The notes below the pieces were generated by a model. The model did no database searches. It was given only the letters and a program-made list of their open reading frames with translations, and was not told the origin of the DNA. Shown here in pieces: positions 1 to 11,498 of a stretch of DNA of 64,000 nucleotides; position 1 is the stretch's first letter; each line of letters begins with the position of its first letter. A program made the translations under genes and the position numbers. Origin of the DNA: Parelaphostrongylus tenuis (Eukaryota > Nematoda > Chromadorea > Rhabditida > Metastrongylidae); contig JAHQIW010001297.1 of the NCBI GenBank assembly GCA_019055375.1, positions 124,001 to 188,000 on the forward strand. The letters run 5' to 3'.

Positions 1-959
1 GCATGTCCATTTACAGGCTAATTTACAGGCGGGGGTATGGTGACTGCAGATTCGATGCAGCAGCTTACCACAATCGATCGATCAGTGCTTCGGAGAAGTT
101 TGATCTTTGCCATCTAATTTGGAATTTCTTCTCTTCATCGAAAGAAACTCCAGACCAAAAGATTGACTCTGATATTGAGGGACTTTCTTCATACACTCAT
201 ATGCTTTTCGTGCTTCCAGCGAAGAAATAGTTCAATTGTTCACTCGATGTGAACTACAACTTTAGCTTGAATTTTACAGCGTTACAAAAGACCTTTTTCA
301 AAACCGGCCACGTGGGGCTGTAGGATTTTTCTTTTGTCGCCTTATAATGGACAAGAACCACTTTTGATCATACTGCTCTGTTTTTCGCACATTATCCTTC
401 TCTAACTCTAGTTCAGTAGCCTTTGTTCCACTTGTGCCGATCTTGATACAAAGAATGCCAATTTTGATACCAGACTTGGTTTGTGCAATGACCTTCATAC
501 TAGGTTTCACCACCAAAAAAAAAACGTTTTGCTTTCGGAGTGCATTGCTGCGACTTCACAACGGATTTTGTGGTAATTATATGGCAGAATTTCGAATTTA
601 AGAAAACGCTGCCGCTACGGAAAAATGACTGTTATGAAGTAATTTTTATAGACGTATTCAAAGTGAAAAGACCGCCACGTTATCCTAGAAACCTCCATTT
701 TTCTTGATGAAATGCGAAAATTACGTAAGCTAGTGCACATAATCAGTGATAAAGATTACAGAGATGCGTGATGTTTATATCAGTGTATAGTGGATGATGT
801 AAGAGCTTATTACCTATGATACAGTAGTGAACGTCTTTTCCAAAACTCTATAGAGGTGTCAATCCCTGATCGCTAGGGCACCGAGCGCTATTGTAAACAG
901 CAAATACTCGCTCTACAGATTGGTGAGGTTACTAACGTCAACTCACTGGAGAAATTATA

Positions 960-2330
960 GTTAATTGTAAAAAAAAAACAGCTGAGCGATTATGTGTAAA
1001 TCAACTTTTGGTACTTTTACGTTATCTGATCGCCGTTTCGACCCTTCAGATAAAGCTTACTTTGAGCTTGTTTTTGACGATTAAGTAATTATTCGATAGC
1101 TCAAATTAACTCCATCTTCAAAAAAGCCTTGCTATCAAGCTGATAGAGCAGAAATAATCTTTTGTTTTTCATTCAAAGATTTTTCGCTCATCAAAGCTCT
1201 TTCTTCAGACTCTGAAGAAAGAGCTTTGATGAGCGAAAAAGCTCTTTCTTCAGTAATCATCCGATAGATCAGATCTTAGGGATTCCAACGATCTGTTTGG
1301 TTTTCAAAACTGACAAAGCATTACGCTGTAACAGCCAAAAGAAGGTTGTGTTTCGCAAAACTGAATCACTTCTATTATCCACTCCTCTGTTCGATACCTT
1401 AGAAAAAACGTTTTTTTTTTTTGTCGTTTTCAATGTTTAAGAAGCCATTCGATAGTTCGGATCATAAGAATTTTAATGGTGCATTTCATCTTCAAAAACG
1501 CTTTTTTATCGCGCTAAAAGAGCAAAAATAAATTTTTGTTTATCATTTGAAGATCCTCGGTGATCAAAGCGTTCCTTTTGGAGTCTTGGAAACCAATCAA
1601 TAAATCAGACCTTAAAGATATCAACGATTTATATGGTTTTGAATATGGACCTGTTATCACGCTGCAACAGCGAAAAGAACACTGAACTTCGCAGAGGTGG
1701 AGAAAGAAGCGTCGAGTGCGAAACCCAATTTTCTTTTGGCTTTTCTGAAGCACTAATAAGAAGTCCATTTAAAGAATCAGAAATATTACTGGAATCCTTA
1801 GAATGTGATTTACAGTTTGGTTCTTGAAACTATAAGAAAGAAGCCCTGATCAGCGAGAAATCTTCAAATGAGGAACAAACTATTGTTTTGCTCTTTTAAC
1901 ACGATAACAAGGTCTTTTTGAAAGTTTAATACGCCATTCAACTTTTTTAATTAAATCATCGACTGGTCATTCAAACACTAAAAACTAATAAGAAATAAAC
2001 TGTTAAAAAATACGATTTTCCCAATGGATCGAATTGCAGAAAGGATAGTTGGAGTGTTCAATTTTTGCGAAACCCAAACCTTTTTGGCTCTTACAGCGTG
2101 ATACCAGGTCCTCTATAACAACTACGTAGATCACTGGGATCCTTAAGATTTGATCTATCGATTGAATACTAAAACTGCTGAGGAAAAGCTTTGTTCAGCG
2201 AGGAATCTTCTAATGAGAGACAAAATATTAATTTTGCTCCTTCAGTTCAATACGAAGGCTTTTTGAAGATGAGATATACCATTCAAATTCCTTCACTTTG
2301 TGCTATCGAACGACTATGAAACATTGAAAA
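960..2330. repeat. AT-rich interspersed repeat family, several diverged units
   Basis: Related units of roughly 200-300 bp recur here and at about 14.3-14.9, 18.9-19.6, 32.2-33.2, 46.3-47.0 and 50.9-51.9 kb. They share phrases such as ATTCGATAGCTTA and CGCTGTAACAGCAAAA. No transposase or tRNA boxes were seen and the class is unknown. Confidence 0.5.
1181..1239. repeat. perfect 59-bp palindrome
   Basis: Two 29-base arms, 1181-1209 and 1211-1239, are exact reverse complements around one base, so the transcript could form a perfect hairpin. The last part of the left arm (GCTCTTTCTTCAG) occurs again at about 1241-1253. Confidence 0.9.
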
Positions 2331-2439
2331 AGACCAAGAAATACGTTTCTCATAAGGGGTCGAAAAGGCGATCAGGTAACAGAAAAGTACCCAACTTTTT
2401 TTATTCTTATGTCATCCATCCTCACAGTGTTTCTTTCTT

Positions 2440-2700
2440 CACTGTGCAGATCCCATTACTTCAAGTATTGCCCTTTAGTCTTTTTTTTGAACGTCGTAGA
2501 AACTTGTTGGGTTCATCTTCTTGCAACCTCGAGGACTGCTTGTCTATGGTGCTTCATAGGGTGTTCTTTGTTGATTGCCGGAGAGTGTTGGCAGGTTAGT
2601 ATCGGCCCCACGCGCGCTGCAACAACCATCACATCACATGCGAGCATCACATCCATTTGGACACGACGCCCCCGTCATCTCACAATCTCACTAATATATT
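2440..2700 (+). repeat. interspersed repeat, copy 1 (partner at 41.6 kb)
   Basis: Shares long stretches with 41600-41870, including the TTGATTGCCGGAGAG / TTGACTGCCGGAAAG and CCCCACGCGCGC / CTCCACGCGTGC phrases. It is a dispersed element of about 250 bp with no coding assignment. Confidence 0.55.
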
Positions 2701-2884
2701 ATGTCTCAGAATGCGTTCACCTATGAGAATGCCTCAACTCCTGATCTCTAAGACTATAGAAGCATAAAGGAATAAAGACAATCGCAACTCCTGAACTACC
2801 AATAAATGTACAGAGCAAATGAAATCGTGGCTATCTTAACACGGTTTCGTCAATGTAAATAACATCTACCCAGTGATGCAGAGT

Positions 2885-2990
2885 GATATTCAAGACTTTT
2901 GCGTCAGGCGAGACACGAACCCACATCTCACTCTATCCGGGAAGCGCGTGCTCTAACCCGCTGCACTACTGAAGCCTGTTTTGCCGTCAC
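2885..2990 (-). repeat. tRNA-derived SINE, family 1
   Basis: Reverse orientation. It carries the family-1 head with tRNA-like A-box and B-box regions (here the complement of GGGTTCGTGTCTCGCC) and the tail GCAAAAGTCTTGAATATCACT. Confidence 0.55.
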
Positions 2991-3157
2991 TTTTCCTACG
3001 CCACAACCAATCTATCTGTCAGTAACCCGTCGTCAACGGTTTTGACCTAGATAGTCAGTATTGACATTGAACTTGTCACGCTGACAGATATTAGGTATTG
3101 GATGATCAGCTAGAAGGCAGATGCGTTTTAGCGTAGAAAGAGTGCTGGCAAAACGGG

Positions 3158-3250
3158 CGTCAGTAATGCAACGGCTTAGAGCACGCGCTCCTGGATAGAG
3201 TGAGAGCCGGATTTCGATTCTCGCCTGACGCAAAAGTTCTGCACATCACT
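3158..3250 (+). repeat. tRNA-derived SINE, family 1
   Basis: Contains GGCTTAGAGCACGCGCTCC, a B-box-like GGATTTCGATTCTCGCC, and the GTTCTGCACATCACT tail shared by many copies. Confidence 0.6.
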
Positions 3251-3821
3251 GTACACTACTAGGTATATCTATAACATTATACCGCACTAAAAGCGGTCAA
3301 ATAGAGAGAATTTTGGCAAATGACATGGTACTGATATGTTGCCACAAATCAACTATCGAACTTTTGGACATGCAATCTCCTTCCACAGCATGCTTTACTT
3401 ATCAAGATAAAAATGATTATAAGCTAAGAATTTTCCGGAAGAAAAAAATGTCCCTTATCATATCAGATCATGTGAGATGTCCCTTATCATCTAAGATGAA
3501 AGTCTTATCTTCTTGAGTTAAAACAACCTCCTCACCTTTTCACCAAGGTATTCTATCTAAGAATGGATATTTTTGCTTTTGACAATGTTTTTCGAACGTA
3601 CTAGAAAGATACTGTGCTTTCTAAAATTAACAAGACATAATGGATATACTTTTGTGATTCTAAAGCAAAATCTACTTATCCAATGAACCTAAAGCCCTTC
3701 AATTTCTTAAAATTTCACAATCTTAGAAACTCGCATCTTTTGGATTTATCAAAAAGTACTAACGAAACTCCAGAAGCGACCTCCCAGTGAACGAGGAGAA
3801 TGAGAGGTCAAATAAACTTAC

Positions 3822-3867
3822 CAGCAGGAACATCTTCGGTGGTGTAAATAGTTATGCGCTTGTCGTA
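3822..3867 (-). CDS. mes-4: NSD/MES-4 exon 17, SET post-NHSC strand
   Basis: A 46-bp exon from TTTTTTAG to gtaagt. It encodes [16 protein letters not shown], matching the A-x-x-D-I-x-A-G-E-E-L-T region of SET domains up to the Gly. The next exon, which should carry E-E-L-T-F-x-Y, was not seen in 1-3821. Confidence 0.8.
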
Positions 3868-6800
3868 CTAAAAAATCTCGTTTACTCTTCTAAGGGAAAA
3901 TTTACAGCACAAACAGCAATCAAAGTGTCAGTACCTTCACATAAACTCCGTTAGGACGAGTCTTCTTGCTGACCACCACGTGGACAATTTCCACCTTACA
4001 GTTCGGACTACACGAGTGGTTGAGGAACCCAAAATCACTTCTTTATTGCATATAATCGGCAATAATTCTTTATTTGATCGATTATTAGTAGATATGATAA
4101 TTATAACTACGTGTCCACTAATCTAAAGTGAAACACAAGACTTTGAACCTTGGGTGGAAGTTGTACCCGTGTCTCAGCCTTTCCGGAGCGAGTGTTAATC
4201 GTTGCGCTATATGAGCTAGTAGCGGTAGTGCAGTGGTTAGTAAAAACCTCCGTGAGCTCCGGAGTAGTTGCGACATGGGTTGAATTCCCCTTGGCGGTTC
4301 AAGACTTCGCATACTACTTTTTATTTTTATTTAGCTCACCAAAAAAGTGCTCATGACATAGAAGGGTGATTAAGCTTATATAATATAGAATTTGTAAACG
4401 CGAACCTTCCTTCATTGCCCTTTTCTTTGCAGTCTATAATCCGCTGTCCATCTAATGCCATCATGTAATGCTTCTCTTCAGCATTACGATGAGCAGTGAT
4501 TTCAGCTATTCTTCGGTTCATCTCTTCAGTACTAATTAATTCGCCAGCATACTCAGCTATAAATGATCCCTGAAAAAAGGTGCATACACCCCTGGCGTTA
4601 CAGGACACGAACGAATGGAGCGATTACATAAATTCCGATACGCCTGATGATCATTTTTTGAGACTTGCATGTGGTCTTCTAAAGGGCAATTACAGAGCCC
4701 GATGAACGTGGTTCGGCCTTAACAGCCTCGTCAGTCGAGCAGTACCCTTCGCTTTTAGCCAATCCTCTCGGAGTAATCCAACCCTATACAGAGTTGGGGC
4801 AGGCGAACCTTTTACACGTGCAATTAAGTGAAAATATCACCTCGAGAGGATTCGCTAAAGAAGAAGGGTACTCTTCGATTGACGAGACTGTCAAGGCCGA
4901 AAAACGTGTATCGTGCTCTACAAGTCGTTCTATAAAAGAATCATGCATGGTTCAAGAAAGTGATTACTAGGCATATTGAATTTGAGCGTGGTCTTAAGAT
5001 AACATTCGAATCAAAAGTATGATACATAAATTACTTCCATTTTAATCTTTTTTAGTAATGATATGATGTTTCAGACTTACATCTTAGGATGTTGATTGTT
5101 ATGCAAAACGCACGAGCCCAGGCGGTAGCTGAACACACGCCTTAACTCTTTGAGGACCAGCGTTAATGCAGGTGGCGTCGCGCTGTCGCTTGCGCGGCAT
5201 CAGGCAGGCGACATCTGCATGTCTGTGCATGCATGTCCGCCTGATTCCCCACGAGACGCGAGGATAAGGTTGATCGTTGACAGCTACGACAGTTTATATC
5301 GAAGCAACAGTGATGAACAAGCGATGGTCTCGGTGATGTATTTGTGCCGTGCGCCCCAATATGAGTGAGGCGTGCGTTCGACACCCGTCTGTGGTTGAAT
5401 TTTCGGAATGACACTCAACATTGTTAGAGCGATTATACTCCTATCGACTAGAGAATTATAGGCCGCTGTTTCAAGAAAACAACGAAACACCTTATAAAAG
5501 TGATCACAACGACATCACAAATCCATTATACCTTGGGAATATCTTGAATCGCGAAAGCCCCCATGCCTTTTCCTGGTGCCTCGCGAATCTCCACTGCACG
5601 ATTTACTTCTCTACGTGAAACTCCTCTATTGTTACAACCGCCACCAATTGCTTCGCATGCCTGAAAAAAAGAACATGGAATCTGTAGACAAATCTCATCT
5701 TGGTTTAGTCAATCTCCTACTTACAATTATCCTAACTCCAACGCAGCTTCAGAGAGCAGATTTTACACGATAAAAGATAAGTTTAAAAAAACAAAGCTCT
5801 TCGCGTGCAACAATCCCTGAGGAGTCCATGCATTCCTTTTTATTCAGCATCTTTTGAGGGGTAATACATATCTGGCTTCTACAACTACTCGCTGCTGCCT
5901 ATCAATGTATCAAGTCAGTGTTGCTAGCACAGAATCAAACCATCCAGTATTAACCGACCACGAATGTCGCAGAGCACCTTTTTCACTGCGTCACACGCTC
6001 CCAAAGACGATCAAAATGGTGTATATTCCAAAATGATTGAAAATGAATATAAGAGACACTCGTCACCTCAGGGCACTCCTGCAGTATGGCACGATTCGTG
6101 CACTCCGAGTTCGGGCCACATCGGTCATTGTCGGTGGCCGGACAATCGCACATACAGTCGCTTTCTTTACATCCATCAAGTCGTGGTCTAGGGCATTTTG
6201 GGTGGTAGACCGATGTCTATTGAAACGATACATATAAGAACTAGTTCCAAGCAAACAAAACTTCTTAACAGGTATAGGTTTTTTTTCAGTTAAAAGTGGA
6301 CAAATGGAAAACCGACCTCATTTGCTCGACAAAAACTTTTCATAGGTATTCGTAGCTATTCGAAGGGAGATTTTAGGATACAGCCCCACAACGCCGCATT
6401 TCAAAACACCCTTTTTTGACGTTGCACAGAAGGAGCTTTCTTGCGTTGCAGACGCACAAATTCCTCGCCGAATAGAGGTCTTTCTACGGACTGTTGGCAA
6501 TCATACGATAGTACAGTCATTACTGCTTCCAAAGCTGTGCTTTCATCCTAACAAGACTTTTTCTTTGCAACCCAAAAGGAAAATAAGTCATATTCCCTTT
6601 TGCGACCACGGAGCCTTTGGTAAATTCACGCGCCTGTGCGTTAGGCGGCCACGTTTGATAACGCTATGATCATCGATTTTCCGGGCCTATTAACGCGTAG
6701 AAAAGTACCGCGTCAGCAGATCACGTGGCCTACTCACGCACAGGCACGTGAATTGCCAAAGACTCCTTGATTGCAAAAGAAAATTCATCGTATTTTACCT

Positions 6801-9800
6801 GCTGCGTTGCAGAGAAATGGTTTTCTTAGGATCTAAGCATAACTTTGGAATCAGAAAAGATTATATCGTATGATTACTTATAGTCCAAAGAAAAAGTTTT
6901 GTCCGGTGAGAGATACGCGCGTCTGCAACGCAAGAAATCTCCTTCTGTAACAACGTCAACAAAGGATGCTTTGAAAAAGCGGCGATATGGGGCCGTAGCC
7001 TGAAGTCCCAGCTTTTGAATAGTTACCAACACTTCTATGAAAAGTTCCTGTCGAGCAGATAAGGTCGATTTTTCATTTGTCTTTTTATAACTGAATAGCA
7101 CATAGGAACGCTATGCTACTTTCAACACCAATTAATCAAGGATGCTGAGTGATATTCAAAACTCTCGCTGTAAGCTGGAATGAACCCGCGTTTTGAGAGA
7201 GGTCAATGACTTAGATCGATCTGATGCCGATACGTGCTTATCAGAACTAATGCGCCATCAGTTGATTGCTGACAGCTTCCACATTTGACATCGAAGAATT
7301 AGCTGGAACACTGGAGCTATGGACTCGGTGGTGTGCAGTGATACCGAGCGCACCGGAGAGATGATACACGGGTTCACCTCCCGCGTGAGTTTAAAAGTTT
7401 TGTATACCATTCAGGACTTTAATCGACACCAAACAATTTACCTTAATTTTCGTATATTTCTCTGGTATATAAACAATTGATGGTCTCAGCACAGCAAGGT
7501 CCCGCTCCATCTCTTCCCAAGCTAAAAAAATTACAGATACTGATAAAGTAACAGGTTCTCTATGAAATAGCGTCAAGAATTGTAATAAGACGGACCACGC
7601 CTATAACAAATCTCCCTAAGGCGCTTGCCCATCAATTCATACAATCCTGTGAACATCGGCACAACATATCTGGCAGGCAGTAATTGGAACAGATTGTCAC
7701 ATCCAGCCCATTTGACTGGGACGTAGCCCGCTTGATTGAAATACTTGCCATATTTGTCCTCTAAAAAACGTCCCATAGGAATAAGTCAGAAGACCCACTC
7801 TCATTGGATCCCGGCATCAAAGACAATAAATATCTCACTAAACGACCCGTATAGAAGAGATCACCAGTGCGTTCTCACACACCATAATTATTATTCAATA
7901 TCAGTTTCATGTCCTAACGTAAGCAAGAAACCTGGTCACTATGCAAACAGGATGAAAGATCACTAGGGAGTTATAGAACGCACAGTTGAGAGGTCGATGT
8001 TAGGAGTATCCCATATGTCGCAAATGAGAGAAATGATCTGAAGTTCTAAACTACATTATCGATACTACATAAGGTGGACTGTACACGTAATGCGCTTCAA
8101 CGACAATCGATGGGCGAGAGGAGTTATCGATCGGATTTCCTGGGATATCAAGCGCTATACAGGAAGACCACCGACCCAATGGTCTGATCTGTTCACGAAA
8201 AACTTAGAAGAAGTTTATGATACTCAGTAAGTTTCTAAATTATGGAGTACCTGCTGGACTATTCCTGCATGCGACAGGGAATAACAGAAGCGTCGTTGGT
8301 GTCCGCTCGAGTCACTCGACGATCAGCGAGGCGAAGGTGAGTAATTTTATAAAATATCATTCTAGTCAACTATGAATGACCTGTGTCGCACAGTAGTTAG
8401 ATATAACCCGCGACACACACACGCGGTCGATGCTCAATTCTGCGCTCAAAACTCACCAGCCTTCCATCCCTTCGGTGTCTGTGAGTTGGTACTAGACTTC
8501 TCTGAGAGAATAGCAGCACTGATATGATAGATCACTAAACCACTGCGAGTCATTGTAAAGGACATATTTGCACTCAATCACCTCTCACAATTTTGATGAA
8601 GACGAATGTTCAGCGCATCTCTCAGGGAATAATCATCGCCGAGAGCTTTACTTAGCTCTGATCCATTCTACACCTAGTTTTTACTATTTCTTATAATATT
8701 TACTATTTATGGTGAATGTGACATACCGGTGATCTTCCCCATATAAGTAGTTTAACGGTCCCAAGAAAGGCAAAGTCGCCAAAACAGTATCCATCGTTTT
8801 CGACAGGGATACTAATCTTGTATAGGCTTATGTATATATGCATATATATGCATGTATTTGTATATGTATATACATAAACGTATACAAACACATGTACATA
8901 TGCATATATACACATATGCACGTATATGCATGTGTAAATATACATGCATATGCACAAGTATGTATATCAGTACTTTTCGGTTATAAAGGGACGAAATTCC
9001 GACATCATTTGCTGGACAAAAATTTTTTACAGTGATAGTAATCATTCGAATACTTAGATTTCTGGCAACAACAGCTCGCGGACAGCTTTCGGAAAAGCCA
9101 TTTTTTGACGCTGTTACAGAAGAAAATTTTTTTAGTTTGAGACGCACATATCTCCCTCTTTGGACTACCTATTTTACCTACTGCGTTGAACAGAAATGGT
9201 TTTTTCAAGATACAAACACAGCGTTGGAACCAGCAAACATTATGCTATCGAATGATCACTGATAGTCCATATAAAGAGCTCTGTCTGGCGATAAATAAGC
9301 GCGTGAGACATAGTTTTATTTTTGACTTCACAACGTCATAAAAGGGTTTTTCAAAAACCGGTCATGTAGGGTTCTAGCCAGAAATCCTAAGCTTTCAAAC
9401 GATTGCTCACACACCTATCCTCCAGCGATTGAAATCGGTTTTTCATTTATCCTCTTACAACCGAAAAGCACCTATGTATGTAAGCATATATGTATGAAAA
9501 ACTCCTTAGTAGATCACATATGATCACAGGGAGGAGAAACAAATGAGAGAAACAAGAGATATGGCTAACATCTTTTGACTAAACCTACATTTTCATGCAG
9601 CGCTTTGGATAATCCTCCAACTTGGTGACGACAGCCGGATAGAACCTAAACGCTTTGAAAATAATACAAATACCAAGAAATCACCTTTCACATTAATGCC
9701 TTTAAAAAAACCAAATGCAGGGAAAAGATATGCAAAAGCTTGAACCTCAGCTAAGACTCAAACCCTTATTAAACCCTTTCCGGGGGTGCCTGCTAGCCAA

Positions 9801-11450
9801 TGCGCCGCTTGGGCTCCGGTTCTAGTATCCATCATTTTGCAAAACAAGGTATCGATTCTGTCAGCAATCAACCGTTAAAGAATTTGGTCGGGTAAGCACC
9901 TTGTGTCCAAGAAAAGGCGATAGTAGGACATGAGCTCCGACAGTGCAGCGGTCAGCATGCGCTCTCCGGAAAAGGTGAAACACGACTTTCCTTCTTCCTT
10001 TCTTTCAACACCCTTTCTTGGATCACCCGATACGATCAAAGTTTTTCATATCTCACAACAGTAATGGATACATAATTGTAACATCACAGCACTCTATAAG
10101 ACTAACAGAATAAAGAGAATTCCTGTAGTAACTGGACCAATCGCTCCTTCTGCGCTCAATCTAATACAGAGACAGTAATTTTGATATGCAAAATAATCAA
10201 GACAGATATTATCTACAAGTCTATCTGCATCTGTCTTGTTGCACTTATGAGACTATTATAATGCTATAAATACAAATCCGAGGACGCTGAGTAATATGCA
10301 AAACTCTAGATCCCAGACGACAGTCGTGTTCCACTATACCGGGGATGCGTGCTATCACTATTCCTACCACCAAGGCCACCGTTTATCGGCTACCAAAGGA
10401 AAGGTCGTCCAATGACTAATATCGAAAAAAGTGGTATCAGAGCGGTGGCCTCGGCGGTGTGATTGGCTGGCACGCGCTCTCGGTATCACTGAAACGCGGG
10501 TTGGACACCCACCTGATGCCGAAAGTTCCGTGAATCACTCGGCATCTTTGGATATGTAGTTCACATTTGAATAAATATACAGGAAGAAAGACATACGTAG
10601 TCCGATATTTGGCGATTACGGCTTGCCCAATACGAAGAACTTCACCCAGTATACAAGATTCACAGAATGGGCGACTTTTCAAGGCATTAGAACTCTCCCG
10701 CTGTTCCTCTCGATACACCAGTGTCAGACAGCTTCCGTGGAATGACCTGACACACTGGGGACATCTGAGTAGCGCTTCTTCTCCTGAACACATACAGATT
10801 ATGTTCAGAATATGAATTTAGAAAATATGTAATTTGAACCAAAAAAGGAAAATAAGTTAAGGATCTGATTGACCGCTAACCTTCCCAGTGGCAATTTTCG
10901 TCAAAAAACAAGGGCCAACAAAAATCAATCCAAGCGGGATCGAGCATTTTTCACTGGAGAGAGTTATTCCCTTGGACTTTCAGTATTCATACGATAGTTT
11001 AAACAACGAAGATAACACATTATCTGATTCTTTCTAGAAGCCGGAATATAGCAGCGAAAAGAAGTTATTTTTTCATAGTTCTCTTTATTCGTTTGGCGAG
11101 GGTCTGTGGCTAAATTTTCACCGAACACTCAACAAAAATTTGATAGCACAAATCTTGTTAAATCCGGAAATGGGTTTAAATTTCAACAGATTTTCACAGG
11201 GTACTGTAAGAGCTCCAAGAAACCTACGTTTCACGCTTAGAGTTTTCTTCGCAATTAAGATTCATATATGAACATGCATGTGTACATATGCATATACATA
11301 TACAAACATATATACGTATGTATGTATACATATATACATATATGTGCACATATATGCATATACATATATGTACATATATATACATGCACATTATATATAA
11401 ATACATACATGTACATATACATATTATATGTGAATATATACATATATATG

Positions 11451-11498
<48 letters not shown>

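Larger units (their letters stand above)
1..3821. other. no gene recognised; AT-rich interspersed repeats
   Basis: Mostly an AT-rich interspersed family that recurs through the window (phrases such as ATTCGATAGCTTAAAT and CGCTGTAACAGC), two SINE copies and one other repeat. The missing last exons of NSD/MES-4 should be here or beyond the window, but none could be recognised. Confidence 0.5.

Noticed and set aside
5163..5490. Overlapping ORFs on both strands near 5.2-5.5 kb
   Set aside because: They translate a GGACCAC-type MITE and a SINE-like tail. The same sequence is repeated elsewhere in other frames.
8703..9147. Tyr/Ile-rich ORFs on both strands over TATATGCA repeats (also at 11.2, 25.7, 27.4, 53.0 and 56.9 kb)
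   Set aside because: They are translations of alternating AT microsatellites, open in several frames at once, and have no conserved domain.
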